A stretch of DNA of 64,000 bases from positions 186,001 to 250,000 of the forward strand of contig NZ_JADMSU010000002.1 in NCBI RefSeq assembly GCF_015561195.1. Direction: 5' to 3'. A program made the position numbers and the translations under genes. Positions 17,917-27,124 of this stretch are shown here, in pieces. Source of the stretch: Collinsella aerofaciens (lineage in GTDB: Bacteria; Actinomycetota; Coriobacteriia; Coriobacteriales; Coriobacteriaceae). The notes under the pieces are model-generated. The model did not search any database, had not been told where the DNA came from, and was given only the letters and a program-made list of their open reading frames with translations. The stretch's first letter is position 1. Each line of letters opens with the position of its first letter.

Positions 17917-18237
17917 TCCCTAAGGCAGTTCCACTTATCGCAGCCTCAAACGACAGGTGGTCCCCCTCGAGCCGTGCAAAAATCGGAGTATTCTGCAATT
18001 TCTCCGCCGGAGGCATAAGATCGGCCGATTGTTAGACGAACTTTTAGTACGAGGGGACCGTCTAGTAAATATTTATTCCACATTTTTATTTAGCGTGTGG
18101 ATTAACTACTGTCAAAAGGCAAAGCCAGCCGCCCGAGCTACCATCTACGGCTGAACAGGTGCTGAATACTCGCGATTTTGCACATCGCAACCAGGGGGAC
18201 CCACCCAAAGAGCGTCAATTAGCAGCGGGGGAACGCC
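17917..18237. other. Gene-free stretch downstream of ansA
   Basis: 320 bases with no supported gene. The centre is AT-rich (about 18,060-18,110) and the flanks are ordinary. No strong terminator hairpin is visible next to the ansA stop. Confidence 0.3.
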
Positions 18238-18456
18238 CTATTCGATACCCTCGAGAAGCTCTGACACCGTCATGCCAAGGGCGGGCGCGATCTTAAATAG
18301 AACCTTGAGCGTGAAATTTGCCGTTCCATCTTCGATTCTGTCGAGATAGGGGCGGCTGATTCCTGCTGCCACACAAAAATCGACCTTGGAGATGCCAAGG
18401 TCCCTGCGCGTCTGCTCGACTCGCTTGCCAAGAATCTGTTTCGCACGTTCGTCCAT
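18238..18456 (-). CDS. XRE-family transcriptional regulator
   Basis: 72 residues, a single Cro/CI helix-turn-helix (LGISKVDFCVAAGISRPYLDRIEDGTANFT core) with a short C-terminal helix ending SELLEGIE. The ATG lies 30 bases from a perfect 24-bp palindrome shared with the divergent gene at 18,533, so autorepression and control of that gene are likely. Confidence 0.8.
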   Translation of the reverse strand: MDERAKQILGKRVEQTRRDLGISKVDFCVAAGISRPYLDRIEDGTANFTLKVLFKIAPALGMTVSELLEGIE

Positions 18457-18485
18457 GCAGCCGAGTTTGAAATGGAGCCGAACAT

Positions 18486-18509
18486 AAACGTAAACTATAG
18501 TTTACGTTT
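18486..18509. promoter_or_regulatory. 24-bp perfect palindrome, operator candidate
   Basis: Exactly symmetric, half-site AAACGTAAACTA. It sits between the divergent XRE gene and the gene at 18,533, overlapping the region where promoters should lie. The most likely ligand is the adjacent XRE protein. Confidence 0.7.
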
Positions 18510-18532
18510 TGCCGAATACACAGGAGTTTTCT

Positions 18533-18922
18533 ATGTCGGGTTCTTCGGTCCGCATGTACCGAGCCACGCTTCGCACAAACAGCGCACCGCCCAAGCTCGT
18601 CGTCGTTGAAGCAGAATGTCTTTCGCCCGATGAGTGCACAGCATTTGCATTGTTATCAAGTCGCGTCGCCGCCGTTCTGGCCCCTTGCCCGGCGCAAGGT
18701 GAACTTGCCATCCAATGCCAAGCGCACAGCTGCTCGCTCAATCAGGCTGCCGTAATCGCAACCAGTCAACGCGGTCTGCCGCTTCTCCTGGAAGCCGGTA
18801 CCGCGCTCACTCTTCGCGGCGCCGGATACGAAAACGAGGCCGCCGCCGACATGGTCTTTAAACCACGATCGAGCGGCGGCCTCGCAGCAGCCATTGAATA
18901 TATGTGCAGGCTCGTTGCCTAA
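18533..18922 (+). CDS. Hypothetical protein next to XRE regulator
   Basis: 129 residues from the ATG at 18,533, behind CAGGAG. Small and Ala/Ser/Leu-rich with five Cys; no signal peptide, membrane segment or known motif. The divergent regulator and shared palindrome suggest it is that regulator's target. An upstream in-frame ATG at 18,509 lies within the palindrome and is less likely. Confidence 0.6.
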   Translation: MSGSSVRMYRATLRTNSAPPKLVVVEAECLSPDECTAFALLSSRVAAVLAPCPAQGELAIQCQAHSCSLNQAAVIATSQRGLPLLLEAGTALTLRGAGYENEAAADMVFKPRSSGGLAAAIEYMCRLVA

Positions 18923-18931
18923 AAGGACAAG

Positions 18932-19315
18932 CTAGAAACCAAGGCCAAAGCCCGTTCCGGTAATCGCCGAGTACATAAAGTAAACGTTGATCACGTTGAG
19001 GAACACACCCGTGATGCAACCGTTGCGCAGGTAGCGCTCGCACACGATGCGCGCCATGGCGGCGGAGTCATCATTGTTTTTAGCCTGGCGTCCTGCCGTA
19101 AAGTACGTCGCCACGCTCAGCAACAGGTTGAGCACCGGCAGCGCCAGCAACTCGTAGCTCTTGCCCCAGCGCGTCGCCTCGCCGGCGGCATTAAACTTTG
19201 TTGCCACCTCGGGACCAATGTTGGGGATAACACACGCTGCGACCACCAGCGGAATCACCGCAAGCACGAGCAGCGCAATACCCATGTAGCCGGCTTTTTT
19301 GCCATATTTAAACAT
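18932..19315 (-). CDS. DUF1648/SdpI-like membrane protein
   Basis: 127 residues with three hydrophobic segments (about 10-30, 52-72 and 98-120). Between the first two lies the pattern IGPEVATKFNAAGEATRWG, the signature of DUF1648 proteins, a group that includes parts of SdpI-type immunity proteins. It sits in the cytoplasmic membrane. Transcribed in the same direction as ychF and only 11 bases after it. Specific role unknown. Confidence 0.7.
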   Translation of the reverse strand: MFKYGKKAGYMGIALLVLAVIPLVVAACVIPNIGPEVATKFNAAGEATRWGKSYELLALPVLNLLLSVATYFTAGRQAKNNDDSAAMARIVCERYLRNGCITGVFLNVINVYFMYSAITGTGFGLGF

Positions 19316-19326
19316 GTGCGTCGTCC

Positions 19327-20403
19327 TTACACGTTAAAGCGGAAGTGCACGACGTCGCCATCGGCCATGACATAGTCCTTGCCCTCAATACGCAGCTTGC
19401 CGGCGGCCTTGGCGCCCTGCTCACCGCCGAGCTCGATGTAGTCGTCATAGCCAATGACCTCGGCCTTAATAAAGCCACGCTCAAAGTCGGTGTGGATAAC
19501 GCCGGCAGCCTGCGGGGCGGTCGCGCCCTGACGAACCGTCCAGGCCTTGACCTCCATCTCGCCGGCCGTAAAGAACGACTGCAGACCGAGCAGCTTATAG
19601 GCCGCCTGTGCGAGCACGTCCAGACCGGGCTGCTCCAGGCCCAAGCTCTCCAGGTAGTCGGCGGCGTCCTCAGGATCGAGCTCGGAAAGCTCGGCCTCGA
19701 TCTTGGCGCAGATGGGCAGCGGCTTAACACCATCGATGGGCGCCAGATCGTCGTTGAGCATATCCTCGTCCACGTTGGCCACATACAGGATGGGCTTCAT
19801 AGTGAGCAGGAACAGGCCCTTGGCAGCGGCGCGCTCCTCGTCGGTCATCTCCATGGACGCGGCGCGCTTGCCTTCGTTGAGCCAGGCAAGCAGGCGCTTG
19901 GCGACCTCGAACTTGGGCATGAGTTCCTTGTCGCGCTTGGCCTCCTTCTCGAGCTTGGGCAGCTGCTTCTCGAGCGTACCCATGTCGGCCAAGATGAGCT
20001 CGGTCATGATGGTGTCGGCATCGCCGGCAGGATCGACGAACTCGCCCGTGCGGCCCACCTCACGCATGACGTTGGGATCCTTAAAGTAGCGCACGACCTC
20101 GCAGATGGCGTCGGTCTCGCGGATGTTTGCCAAGAACTGGTTGCCCAGGCCCTCGCCCTCGTTGGCGCCCTTCACCAGACCTGCGATGTCGACGAACTCG
20201 ACCGTAGCCGGCACGATGCGGCCCGGGTTGACGATGTCGGCGAGCTTTTGTAGGCGGCTATCGGGCACATCGACGATACCCACGTTGGGGTCGATCGTGG
20301 CAAACGGGTAGTTGGCGGCAAGGCCGGTCTTTTTGGTAAGCGCGGTGAACAGCGTCGACTTGCCCACGTTGGGCAGGCCCACGATACCGATGGAAAGGGA
20401 CAC
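19327..20403 (-). CDS. ychF: Redox-regulated ATPase YchF/OLA1
   Basis: 358 residues from the GTG at 20,403 (AAAAGGAG upstream); the E. coli protein has 363. Obg-related P-loop ATPase: GLPNVGKST at 8-16, then [19 protein letters not shown] (switch region) and a C-terminal TGS-like domain ending [14 protein letters not shown]. It binds ribosomes and is linked to stress and translation control. Longer starts upstream lack conservation. Confidence 0.95.
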   Translation of the reverse strand: MSLSIGIVGLPNVGKSTLFTALTKKTGLAANYPFATIDPNVGIVDVPDSRLQKLADIVNPGRIVPATVEFVDIAGLVKGANEGEGLGNQFLANIRETDAICEVVRYFKDPNVMREVGRTGEFVDPAGDADTIMTELILADMGTLEKQLPKLEKEAKRDKELMPKFEVAKRLLAWLNEGKRAASMEMTDEERAAAKGLFLLTMKPILYVANVDEDMLNDDLAPIDGVKPLPICAKIEAELSELDPEDAADYLESLGLEQPGLDVLAQAAYKLLGLQSFFTAGEMEVKAWTVRQGATAPQAAGVIHTDFERGFIKAEVIGYDDYIELGGEQGAKAAGKLRIEGKDYVMADGDVVHFRFNV

Positions 20404-20517
20404 GACAGCTCCTTTTGGTACAAGCATTTCAAACTGCATAAGTATAGCGCCGCCGCAGCATCTGGGCGAACCCGGACGCCACGGCGGCACGAATGAAGCA
20501 GAGATGGGGGTCGCTGG

Positions 20518-21771
20518 CTAGTCCGCGAGCTTCTCCACCTGGTCGAGCATCTTGTCGAGCTTGGCCTTTGCCTCGGCCTTGACCTTCTGGGCTTCTTCGT
20601 GGGCCTTAGCCTTCTGGGCGGCCTTTTCCTCGGCCTCGGGATCGACGACGACCAGGTTGGATGCATCATGCTCAACCAACTTAAGCGCATGCTCGGGGCA
20701 CACCTTGACGCAGGCTCCGCAGCCTAGGCAATACGTGGACTCCAGTGCAAAGCGGCCGCTTCCCACCAGATCGCAGGCGAACGTGGGACATACATTGACG
20801 CACTCGCCGCACGACGTGCACTTGTCAAAATCGCACTCCGGCGTGCTCACCTGCATGTTCTGGGCAAGCTCGGGGTGGTTTTGCAATGTCGAGAGCACCA
20901 GCTGCCGCCCGTGCGTGAGCGAACGGCGACGCTTGGTCGTCGTGGTGCCGCACATGGTGTTGAGCGTACGCTCCAACTGAGTAATCTGATGGCGATGGGC
21001 TTTGAGCTTCTGCGTCACCGAGGCCAGTGCCGCCGTTGCCGGATTGAGCTTTGTCACGGTAAGGCCCGTGGTGCGGGCGATCTTTTCCATGTACTCCTTG
21101 CGCTCGTACTCGCGGCGTTTATGGCACTTGAGGCTCTTGGGGTCGACCTCCAGGCCCATGCCCGTACCGGCCCACTCCTCGGCAGTGGCGATTGCCTCGC
21201 CCAGAATGTCCTCACCGCCGGTGTTGCGGCACTTATCGCACACGCCCAGTGGCAGGTAGACGCTCACGTTGGGATAGTCGGCCAGCACCGAGAACCAGGT
21301 CTCGGCAGTAATATCGCCCACGCAGGCGACGACGACCTCGTTCTCGCGCGGCATGCGCTTGAGGGCGCGTGTGCAGGTGACGTAGGCGGTCTCGTGGCTC
21401 GTAGCTGCCGAGACAATGTCGTCATACAGGTTTTTGGGCGCCAGGCGCGGCGAAATAATCGCCTCAGTCGGGCAGGCGGCAGCGCACAGGCCGCACTTGC
21501 GACAGGAATCGAGGATCTCGATGGCGTCTTCCTCGACCTCGATGGCGTTGACCGGGCACACATCCATACACGCGGTGCAGCCGCTCTTTTCGTTTTTGCA
21601 GGTCAAGCACGGAATCGTGTTGCCGCGCGGACGCTCCTTGTAGTCGGCAGGATTCCACTGCGGCGCCGACGGATCGAGTGCATCGGTCACACCGCCAAGC
21701 GGGTTTTTAAGAAAGTCGAAACCCTTGCTGATCTCGATAATGTCATCAAACAGATCGTGTTCCTGCGCCAT
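20518..21771 (-). CDS. 4Fe-4S dicluster ferredoxin-like protein
   Basis: 417 residues from the ATG at 21,771 behind GGGAGGGG. Two pairs of 4Fe-4S binding motifs: CTACMDVCP and CRKCGLCAAACP near residues 45-85, CTSCGECVNVCP and CLGCGACVKVCP near 320-375. An additional CLTCKNEKSGC precedes the first pair. The middle part resembles hydrogenase/heterodisulfide-reductase delta-subunit-like regions (YLPLGVCDKCRN), and the C-terminus is a Lys/Ala/Glu coiled coil. Probably a cytoplasmic electron-transfer protein of anaerobic metabolism; partner not identified. Confidence 0.8.
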   Translation of the reverse strand: MAQEHDLFDDIIEISKGFDFLKNPLGGVTDALDPSAPQWNPADYKERPRGNTIPCLTCKNEKSGCTACMDVCPVNAIEVEEDAIEILDSCRKCGLCAAACPTEAIISPRLAPKNLYDDIVSAATSHETAYVTCTRALKRMPRENEVVVACVGDITAETWFSVLADYPNVSVYLPLGVCDKCRNTGGEDILGEAIATAEEWAGTGMGLEVDPKSLKCHKRREYERKEYMEKIARTTGLTVTKLNPATAALASVTQKLKAHRHQITQLERTLNTMCGTTTTKRRRSLTHGRQLVLSTLQNHPELAQNMQVSTPECDFDKCTSCGECVNVCPTFACDLVGSGRFALESTYCLGCGACVKVCPEHALKLVEHDASNLVVVDPEAEEKAAQKAKAHEEAQKVKAEAKAKLDKMLDQVEKLAD

Positions 21772-21922
21772 GCGCGGCCCCTCCCTGAGCAGTGCAAACA
21801 AGCAAGAGATAATGATACGCCATCGGTCCACGCCTCGGGCAAATTACACGCGGAGCATCTTTGCGGCAAATAGCCCATGGCCTATCGCCGCCTCGATTGC
21901 ACAAGGTCAATCAAGCGCCAAA

Positions 21923-22990
21923 CTATGCCTCGCGCATGAGCTCGACAAGCTTTTGTTTGGTCACCTTGGCCTGCTCGTTGGCCATATTGCGTTCGTTTCT
22001 AAAGGCCGCATCCGCAACGCTCATCAGGTCGGCATCGGAAATCTCGCCAAGGCCCAGCTCCTCGAGCGTCGTCGGCAGACCGACGCGCTGACAAAACTCG
22101 AGCACCTGTTCAAGCTCTGGCGCACGCTCCAGACGCAGCTGCACCACCAGGCCAAATGCCACGGCCTCGCCATGCATGGCCTTGCACTCGGGCAGGATCG
22201 TCAGACCGTTGGCGATGGCATGCGCCAACGCCAAGCCACCGCTCTCAAAGCCAACGCCCGAAAGCAGGATGTTGCACTCGATCAGGCGCTCAACCGCCGG
22301 CGATGTACGCCCCTTTTTGAGATCGCGCTTGGCAGCGACGCCGCATTCCATAAGCGTGTCGCAGCAGGCACGTGCCGCGACCAGTGCCAAGTGCCCCGGC
22401 GCGCCACCGTGCTCGTTCGCACCTCTCGCCGCGGCACACGAACGCGCCTCGAAGTACGTTGCCAGCGCGTCGCCCATACCGGCGACCGTCATACGCAGTG
22501 GGGCCGCAGCAACCACGTTGGTATCGACTACGACCAGATCTGGATTCTTCTCGAGCATCAGGTAGCGGTCGAACGACCCGTCCTCGTGATACAACACCGA
22601 AATCGCGCTGCACGGACCATCCATTGAGGCCGCCGTGGGGCATACACACAACGGCAGCTCGGCATAAAACGCTACTGCCTTGGCGATATCGAGCATCTTG
22701 CCGCCGCCAATGCCCACCACCATGTCGCAATACTCGGCCCGGGCTTCCTTGGCCATTTCGACAACGGCATCTTCCGTACACGGACCGTTGTAAATCTTAA
22801 AGAACGGCTCGCTTAGATCTTCATCCAGAAATCCATCGACGATCTGCCTGCACAGCCGATCCTCGGTGCCCTGGTCAAACAAAACATAGGCAGCGCAGCC
22901 CAACCATGACAAATACCTGCCCTGACGCGAGAGTTCGCCCGGCCCCTGAACATACCGGCCAGGACCGCCGTAAACCATAGGAAGCGCCAT
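21923..22990 (-). CDS. Glycerol dehydrogenase-like (GldA family) enzyme
   Basis: 355 residues, the normal length for GldA. NAD-binding GIGGGKMLDIAKA (about 95-107) and metal-site segments MGDALATYFE (about 170) and LAHAIANGLTILPECKAMHGEAVAFG (His pair). It would oxidise a polyol to a ketone with NAD and a divalent metal, in the cytoplasm. A more canonical paralog lies upstream at 23,138. Differences in the central Ala/Cys-rich loop suggest a different substrate; glycerol is not certain. Confidence 0.85.
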   Translation of the reverse strand: MALPMVYGGPGRYVQGPGELSRQGRYLSWLGCAAYVLFDQGTEDRLCRQIVDGFLDEDLSEPFFKIYNGPCTEDAVVEMAKEARAEYCDMVVGIGGGKMLDIAKAVAFYAELPLCVCPTAASMDGPCSAISVLYHEDGSFDRYLMLEKNPDLVVVDTNVVAAAPLRMTVAGMGDALATYFEARSCAAARGANEHGGAPGHLALVAARACCDTLMECGVAAKRDLKKGRTSPAVERLIECNILLSGVGFESGGLALAHAIANGLTILPECKAMHGEAVAFGLVVQLRLERAPELEQVLEFCQRVGLPTTLEELGLGEISDADLMSVADAAFRNERNMANEQAKVTKQKLVELMREA

Positions 22991-23020
22991 ACGAGAATCC
23001 GCCCTTCATCAAACAACGAT

Positions 23021-23085
23021 TGGTGCAAAGTAACCTGACCCCCTTGCACCAACTTGGTGCGATGGGGTCAGGTTAGTTTGCACCA
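23021..23085. repeat. Intergenic nested palindrome
   Basis: Outer 22-base arms (23,021-23,042 and 23,064-23,085) match with one mismatch; an inner pair GCACCA/TGGTGC sits at the centre. It lies between the two GldA genes. It resembles short mobile palindromic units scattered in Coriobacteriia intergenic DNA (inference from memory). Confidence 0.75.
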
Positions 23086-23092
23086 TAGCAAA

Positions 23093-23125
23093 AAGGGGCA
23101 AAGCCGTCTGCTGGCTTTGCCCCTT
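23093..23125 (-). terminator. Terminator downstream of gldA
   Basis: Thirteen-base arms (23,093-23,105 and 23,113-23,125) followed on the - strand by TTTT. Located 13 bases past the gldA stop. Confidence 0.85.
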
Positions 23126-23137
23126 CCTTAGCTTGAT

Positions 23138-24238
23138 TTACTCATCCATGAGATAGTAGTGTCCCAGCGCGTCGGCACCCAGGATGGCGTTTGCGACCAT
23201 CTCGGGCGTCACCTCAAACGGCATATTGCACATGGTGTCATCGGGCGCGCAGGCGGCCTCGGCAATAATCATGGCCTGTTCGCGCGTAAGCTCGGCAACG
23301 CCAAGTTCCTTCATCGTGACCGGCAGGCCCAGCTCAATGCAGAAGCCCAAGACTTCCTCGAGTTTCTCAGTCGGAGCATCCTCGAGTACCAGCTGAACGA
23401 TGGTGCCAAAGGCGACCTTCTCGCCGTGATACATGCCGTGGCACTCGGGCAGCATCGTCAGGCCATTGTGGATGGCATGAGCAGCAGCAAGGCCCGAGCT
23501 CTCAAAGCCAATGCCCGAAAGCAGCGTATTGGCCTCGATGATATGCTCGACTGCAGGCGTGAGCGCACCCTTCTCCAGCGCGACCTTGGCCTTGACGCCA
23601 TCGGCCATAAGCGTCTCGTAGCAGAGCTTGGCGAGCGCCAGGCCGGCCATTCCGCCCTTGCCGCCGGCGCAAGTGCCACCGTCGGCATCATGCGTTGCCT
23701 GGGCCTCAAAGTAAGTTGCGAGCGCATCGCCCATACCGGAAACCGTCAGGCGCACCGGGCTCGCCGCGATAACCGTCGTATCCATCAGGACAATGTTGGG
23801 GTTTGCCTTAAGGAAGAGATATTTATCGAACTGGCCGTCGTCGGTGTAGAGCACCGAAAGCGCCGAGCACGGTGCGTCGGTCGACGCGATGGTGGGGCAA
23901 ATGATAACCGGGGACTCCAGGTAATAGGCGACGGCCTTCGCGGTGTCGAGGATCTTGCCGCCACCGACGCCGACGATGATGTCGCAACCGTTGTCGCGCG
24001 CGAGCGCAACCAGGCGATCGACCTCGCCCTTGGAGCACTCGCCGTTAAAGTCCTCAAACAGCAGCTCGGCCTTAGCCTCGGCAAAGCCGCCCTCGATCTT
24101 GGCACCGACGCGCTTCTTGCCCGAAGGCGTCACGATGACGAGGGCCTTAGCGCCGAGCGGCTCGACATAGGAGCCGAGCTTGGCCAGCTCGTCCGGGCCC
24201 TGGATGTACTTGCTGGGGCTATTGAAAATTGCAGCCAT
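23138..24238 (-). CDS. gldA: Glycerol dehydrogenase
   Basis: 366 residues, full length. Begins IFNSPSKYIQGPDEL, typical of GldA. NAD-binding GVGGGKILDTAKA, metal ligands Asp in MGDALATYFEAQ and His residues in AHAIHNGLTMLPECHGMYHG. It oxidises glycerol to dihydroxyacetone with NAD. Follows the iron alcohol dehydrogenase gene on the same strand, separated by a terminator, and precedes a second GldA-like gene, making a small dehydrogenase island suited to fermentation or reoxidation of NADH. Confidence 0.93.
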   Translation of the reverse strand: MAAIFNSPSKYIQGPDELAKLGSYVEPLGAKALVIVTPSGKKRVGAKIEGGFAEAKAELLFEDFNGECSKGEVDRLVALARDNGCDIIVGVGGGKILDTAKAVAYYLESPVIICPTIASTDAPCSALSVLYTDDGQFDKYLFLKANPNIVLMDTTVIAASPVRLTVSGMGDALATYFEAQATHDADGGTCAGGKGGMAGLALAKLCYETLMADGVKAKVALEKGALTPAVEHIIEANTLLSGIGFESSGLAAAHAIHNGLTMLPECHGMYHGEKVAFGTIVQLVLEDAPTEKLEEVLGFCIELGLPVTMKELGVAELTREQAMIIAEAACAPDDTMCNMPFEVTPEMVANAILGADALGHYYLMDE

Positions 24239-24271
24239 AATTATCCCATTCTCTAATTAATTAAAAAGAAA

Positions 24272-24301
24272 GGGGCTCCGTACGGATACGTGCGGAGCCC
24301 C
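24272..24301 (-). terminator. Terminator downstream of the iron alcohol dehydrogenase
   Basis: Hairpin GGGGCTCCG/CGGAGCCCC (24,272-24,280 and 24,293-24,301) followed on the - strand by a T-rich run. Confidence 0.85.
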
Positions 24302-24323
24302 TCGTTACGATAACAAGAGTCGA

Positions 24324-25547
24324 TTAGAAATCGATGTCGGTGTCGTAGTAGCAGGCCTTGAGGATCTTCTCGAAGTCGGCAGCCTTGGTCTCACGCGGGT
24401 TCTCCGGCGTGCAGGCGTCGGTCTCGGCGTTCGCGGCGATCTCGGGCAGCTTGGCGAGGAACTCCTCCTCGGAAACCATCTGCGGGTTCTCGGCATCGAC
24501 CTTCACGCCACCATTCGCGTAATCCTTGATGGACTGCGGAATGTTGAGCTGGTCGTTGAGGTCGCGAATCTTCTGGACGAGCGCAGCGATGAGCTCCTCG
24601 TTGGTCTCGCCGGGAAGGTGCAGGATCTCCTTGGCCACGTAAGCGTAACGCTCGGCAGCACGGGGATCCTTGGAGTTCCACTGGATAACCTTGCCCAGGT
24701 ACATGGCGTTAGCAGCACCGTGGATGATGTGGCCGTTCTCGAAGGCAGCACCGGTCTTGTGAGCCATGGAGTGAACGATGCCGAGCAGGCCCGAGGAGAA
24801 GGCGATACCGGCGATGCACTGAGCCTCGTGCATGTGCTGACGGGCCTCATGGTCGCCAGCATAGGACTTGGGCAGCCACTCGACAATCTCGCGGATGCCG
24901 TGCAGAGCGTTGGCGTCGGTGAACATAGAGGCGAAGGTGGAAACGTAGGCCTCCATGCAGTGGGTCAGAGCATCCATGCCGGTGTGAGCGCACAGCTTGG
25001 CGGGCATGGTGTAGGTGAGCTCGGGGTCGACGATGGCGACATCAGGAGTGATGTTGAAGTCGGCCAGCGGGTACTTGATGCCCTTGGCGTAGTCGGTAAT
25101 GACGGAGAAGGCAGTGACCTCGGTAGCGGTACCGGAGGTGGAGGAAATGGCGCAGAAGTGAGCCTTCTGACGCAGCTCGGGGAAGCTGAACGGCTGGATG
25201 ATGTTATCGAAGGACTCCTCGGGATACTCGTAGAAGACCCACATGGCCTTAGCGGCATCGATGGGCGAGCCGCCGCCGATGGCGATAATCCAGTCGGGCT
25301 CGAACTCGCGCATGGCCTCGGCGCCCTTCATGACCGTCTCGATGGACGGGTCGGACTCAACGCCCTCGAACAGCTTGACCTCCATGCCGGCCTCTTTGAG
25401 GTCGGCCTCGACGTCCTGCAAGAACCCGCCGCGACGCATAGAGCTGCCGCCAGAAACGATGATGGCCTTCTTGCCCTTGAGGTTCTTCACCTCGTGGCGA
25501 GCGCCCTCACCAAAGTACAGATCGCGAGGATTGGTAAAACGTCCCAT
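24324..25547 (-). CDS. Iron-containing alcohol dehydrogenase
   Basis: 407 residues from the ATG at 25,547, preceded by TAGGAGGC. Begins MGRFTNPRDLYFGEGA; NAD(P)-binding GGGSPIDAAKA (about 97-107), then the metal-ligand segments HTGMDALTHCMEAY and SMAHKTGAAFENGHIIHG, giving the Asp-His-His-His iron site. It interconverts aldehydes or ketones and alcohols in fermentation. The family also contains butanol and 1,3-propanediol dehydrogenases; sequence alone does not settle the substrate. Confidence 0.92.
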   Translation of the reverse strand: MGRFTNPRDLYFGEGARHEVKNLKGKKAIIVSGGSSMRRGGFLQDVEADLKEAGMEVKLFEGVESDPSIETVMKGAEAMREFEPDWIIAIGGGSPIDAAKAMWVFYEYPEESFDNIIQPFSFPELRQKAHFCAISSTSGTATEVTAFSVITDYAKGIKYPLADFNITPDVAIVDPELTYTMPAKLCAHTGMDALTHCMEAYVSTFASMFTDANALHGIREIVEWLPKSYAGDHEARQHMHEAQCIAGIAFSSGLLGIVHSMAHKTGAAFENGHIIHGAANAMYLGKVIQWNSKDPRAAERYAYVAKEILHLPGETNEELIAALVQKIRDLNDQLNIPQSIKDYANGGVKVDAENPQMVSEEEFLAKLPEIAANAETDACTPENPRETKAADFEKILKACYYDTDIDF

Positions 25548-26047
25548 ACTGTGCCTCCTAAACAAGCCCCTCTTAGACTTGTGTATATAACGGAGCACCC
25601 GATTGGCTCCGTTAGGACCGTTTTGTGCGTTGCCGGCGATGACAATGCACGATGTCTAAACGTCTCAACGCTTAGACAAACACTATTTTACCGTTCTGGT
25701 TGGTCAGTTATTCACCTAAAGCCGCCAATGATGAAACGTTTTTTCTATCCCCGAAGACCCTTGTGTGGCATCCATACCCCCAAGCTGGGCAAACGTTTTA
25801 TCAAGGTTGACTACATATCCCGGGCAGGACGGTGCCCCTCCAAAATATGCACCGTTCGCCGCCAAATATCGACCGTTTGCGGCACCGTGATACCACTCGG
25901 TCGTCCAAGGTGCCGACATTTGTGCGACATCCGTCTTCGTGGTGCAAAGGTGCAAGTCCAAGTGCGGTACCCCCGGTGTGCCACATGCGGGTAAACTAGA
26001 ACCTTATATAGAGACATTTGAACCCTAACCGCAGCAAAGGAGGCCCC
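25548..26047. other. Gene-free divergent promoter region with an inverted repeat
   Basis: About 500 bases between two divergent genes. An inverted repeat with 10-base arms (25,654-25,663 and 25,668-25,677; GTCTAAACGT, one mismatch, CTCA spacer) lies roughly 105 bases upstream of the alcohol dehydrogenase start and is the best operator candidate. A short reading frame on the - strand (25,716-25,961) has no ribosome site or conserved pattern and is not called. Confidence 0.4.
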
Positions 26048-27124
26048 ATGGCATTCGATCCCATTCAAGAGGATTGCCATCGCCTCGTTCTTGAGGCCTT
26101 GCGCCGCGACAATATCCCGCTCACCGACGGTGCCGCCGTAGAGCGTCTGATGGAACAATTCACCCGCAACCCTGCACCGCTCATCGTGCACGACCGCGAC
26201 CGCGCCGGGCACCTCATTGCCAAGGTGGTCGAGGCTGTCGACTACCGCATCCCCTTTATCCCCGACGACGCCCAGGCAGAGCAAGAAGAAGCCGCAGCCG
26301 AGAACATGCTCCGCGAGGCAGCCGCGCTCGATCCGGCCAACTGGGATGCCCAGCGCATGCTGACGGCGCTCACCGCCGAATCCAACGAGGAATACGTGCA
26401 ATATCTGGTGTCCAAGTGCGACGAGGTGGAGCACGATCTGGCGCTCAAGATTGCCTCGGCGCAGGACCCCTACGAGCGTGAGGCCGCAGGCGACCTGACC
26501 CGCCGTCCCTACCTGCGCTGGCTTGCCGCCTTGGCATCGCGCGCGCTCATTAGCGGCCGCTACCGCATGTCGCTCGAAGCCGCAAACCGCAGCCTCGACT
26601 TTGCCCCCAACGATCCTGCCGGCGTCCGCCACACCGCAATGCTCGCCATGGCAAAGCTCGAATACCCCGCTGAGGAGCTCAAGCGCTTTCGCTCTGCCCA
26701 CTCCGTCCCCTATCTCGCCAACACGCCGCTGCGCCGTCGTCCCAAGGATGCAGAACGCGACTTGGACCCGTGGACGCTCATCGCGCTGATGAGCGCTGCC
26801 TGGCGCGAGCTGGATTACGAGGGCGCCGAACACTACCTGCGCATCCTTGCGCGCTCGTGCCCGCACGCAGCCGAGGCGCTCTACTTCCAAACCGAGTTTC
26901 CCGATGGCGTCTATGCCCGCGTCAACGTGGGCGTGGGCTCCACCGATGAGCTCGTCCTTGCCCTGTCCGAGGCGACGCCGGTGCTACAGGAGGGTCTAGG
27001 CGCGCCCGACAACGCCAGCTTTGCCGCCTGGGTCGCCACCAACGACATCGTGCGCTCCCAGATCGACGAGCGCATCCTGCGCGCAGCCGAGCAGGGGCTT
27101 CCATTTAAGGGAGGGGACCTCTAA
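26048..27124 (+). CDS. Helical-repeat (TPR-like) protein
   Basis: 358 residues from the ATG at 26,048, behind AAAGGAGG. Mostly helical, with TPR-like pairs such as YRMSLEAANRSLDFAPNDPAGVRHTAMLAMAKL near residues 178-210. No catalytic motif, signal or membrane segment. Its stop shares a base with the next start, and the two proteins have similar length and layout, so they probably act together or arose by duplication. Likely a scaffold or binding protein; partner unknown. Confidence 0.65.
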   Translation: MAFDPIQEDCHRLVLEALRRDNIPLTDGAAVERLMEQFTRNPAPLIVHDRDRAGHLIAKVVEAVDYRIPFIPDDAQAEQEEAAAENMLREAAALDPANWDAQRMLTALTAESNEEYVQYLVSKCDEVEHDLALKIASAQDPYEREAAGDLTRRPYLRWLAALASRALISGRYRMSLEAANRSLDFAPNDPAGVRHTAMLAMAKLEYPAEELKRFRSAHSVPYLANTPLRRRPKDAERDLDPWTLIALMSAAWRELDYEGAEHYLRILARSCPHAAEALYFQTEFPDGVYARVNVGVGSTDELVLALSEATPVLQEGLGAPDNASFAAWVATNDIVRSQIDERILRAAEQGLPFKGGDL

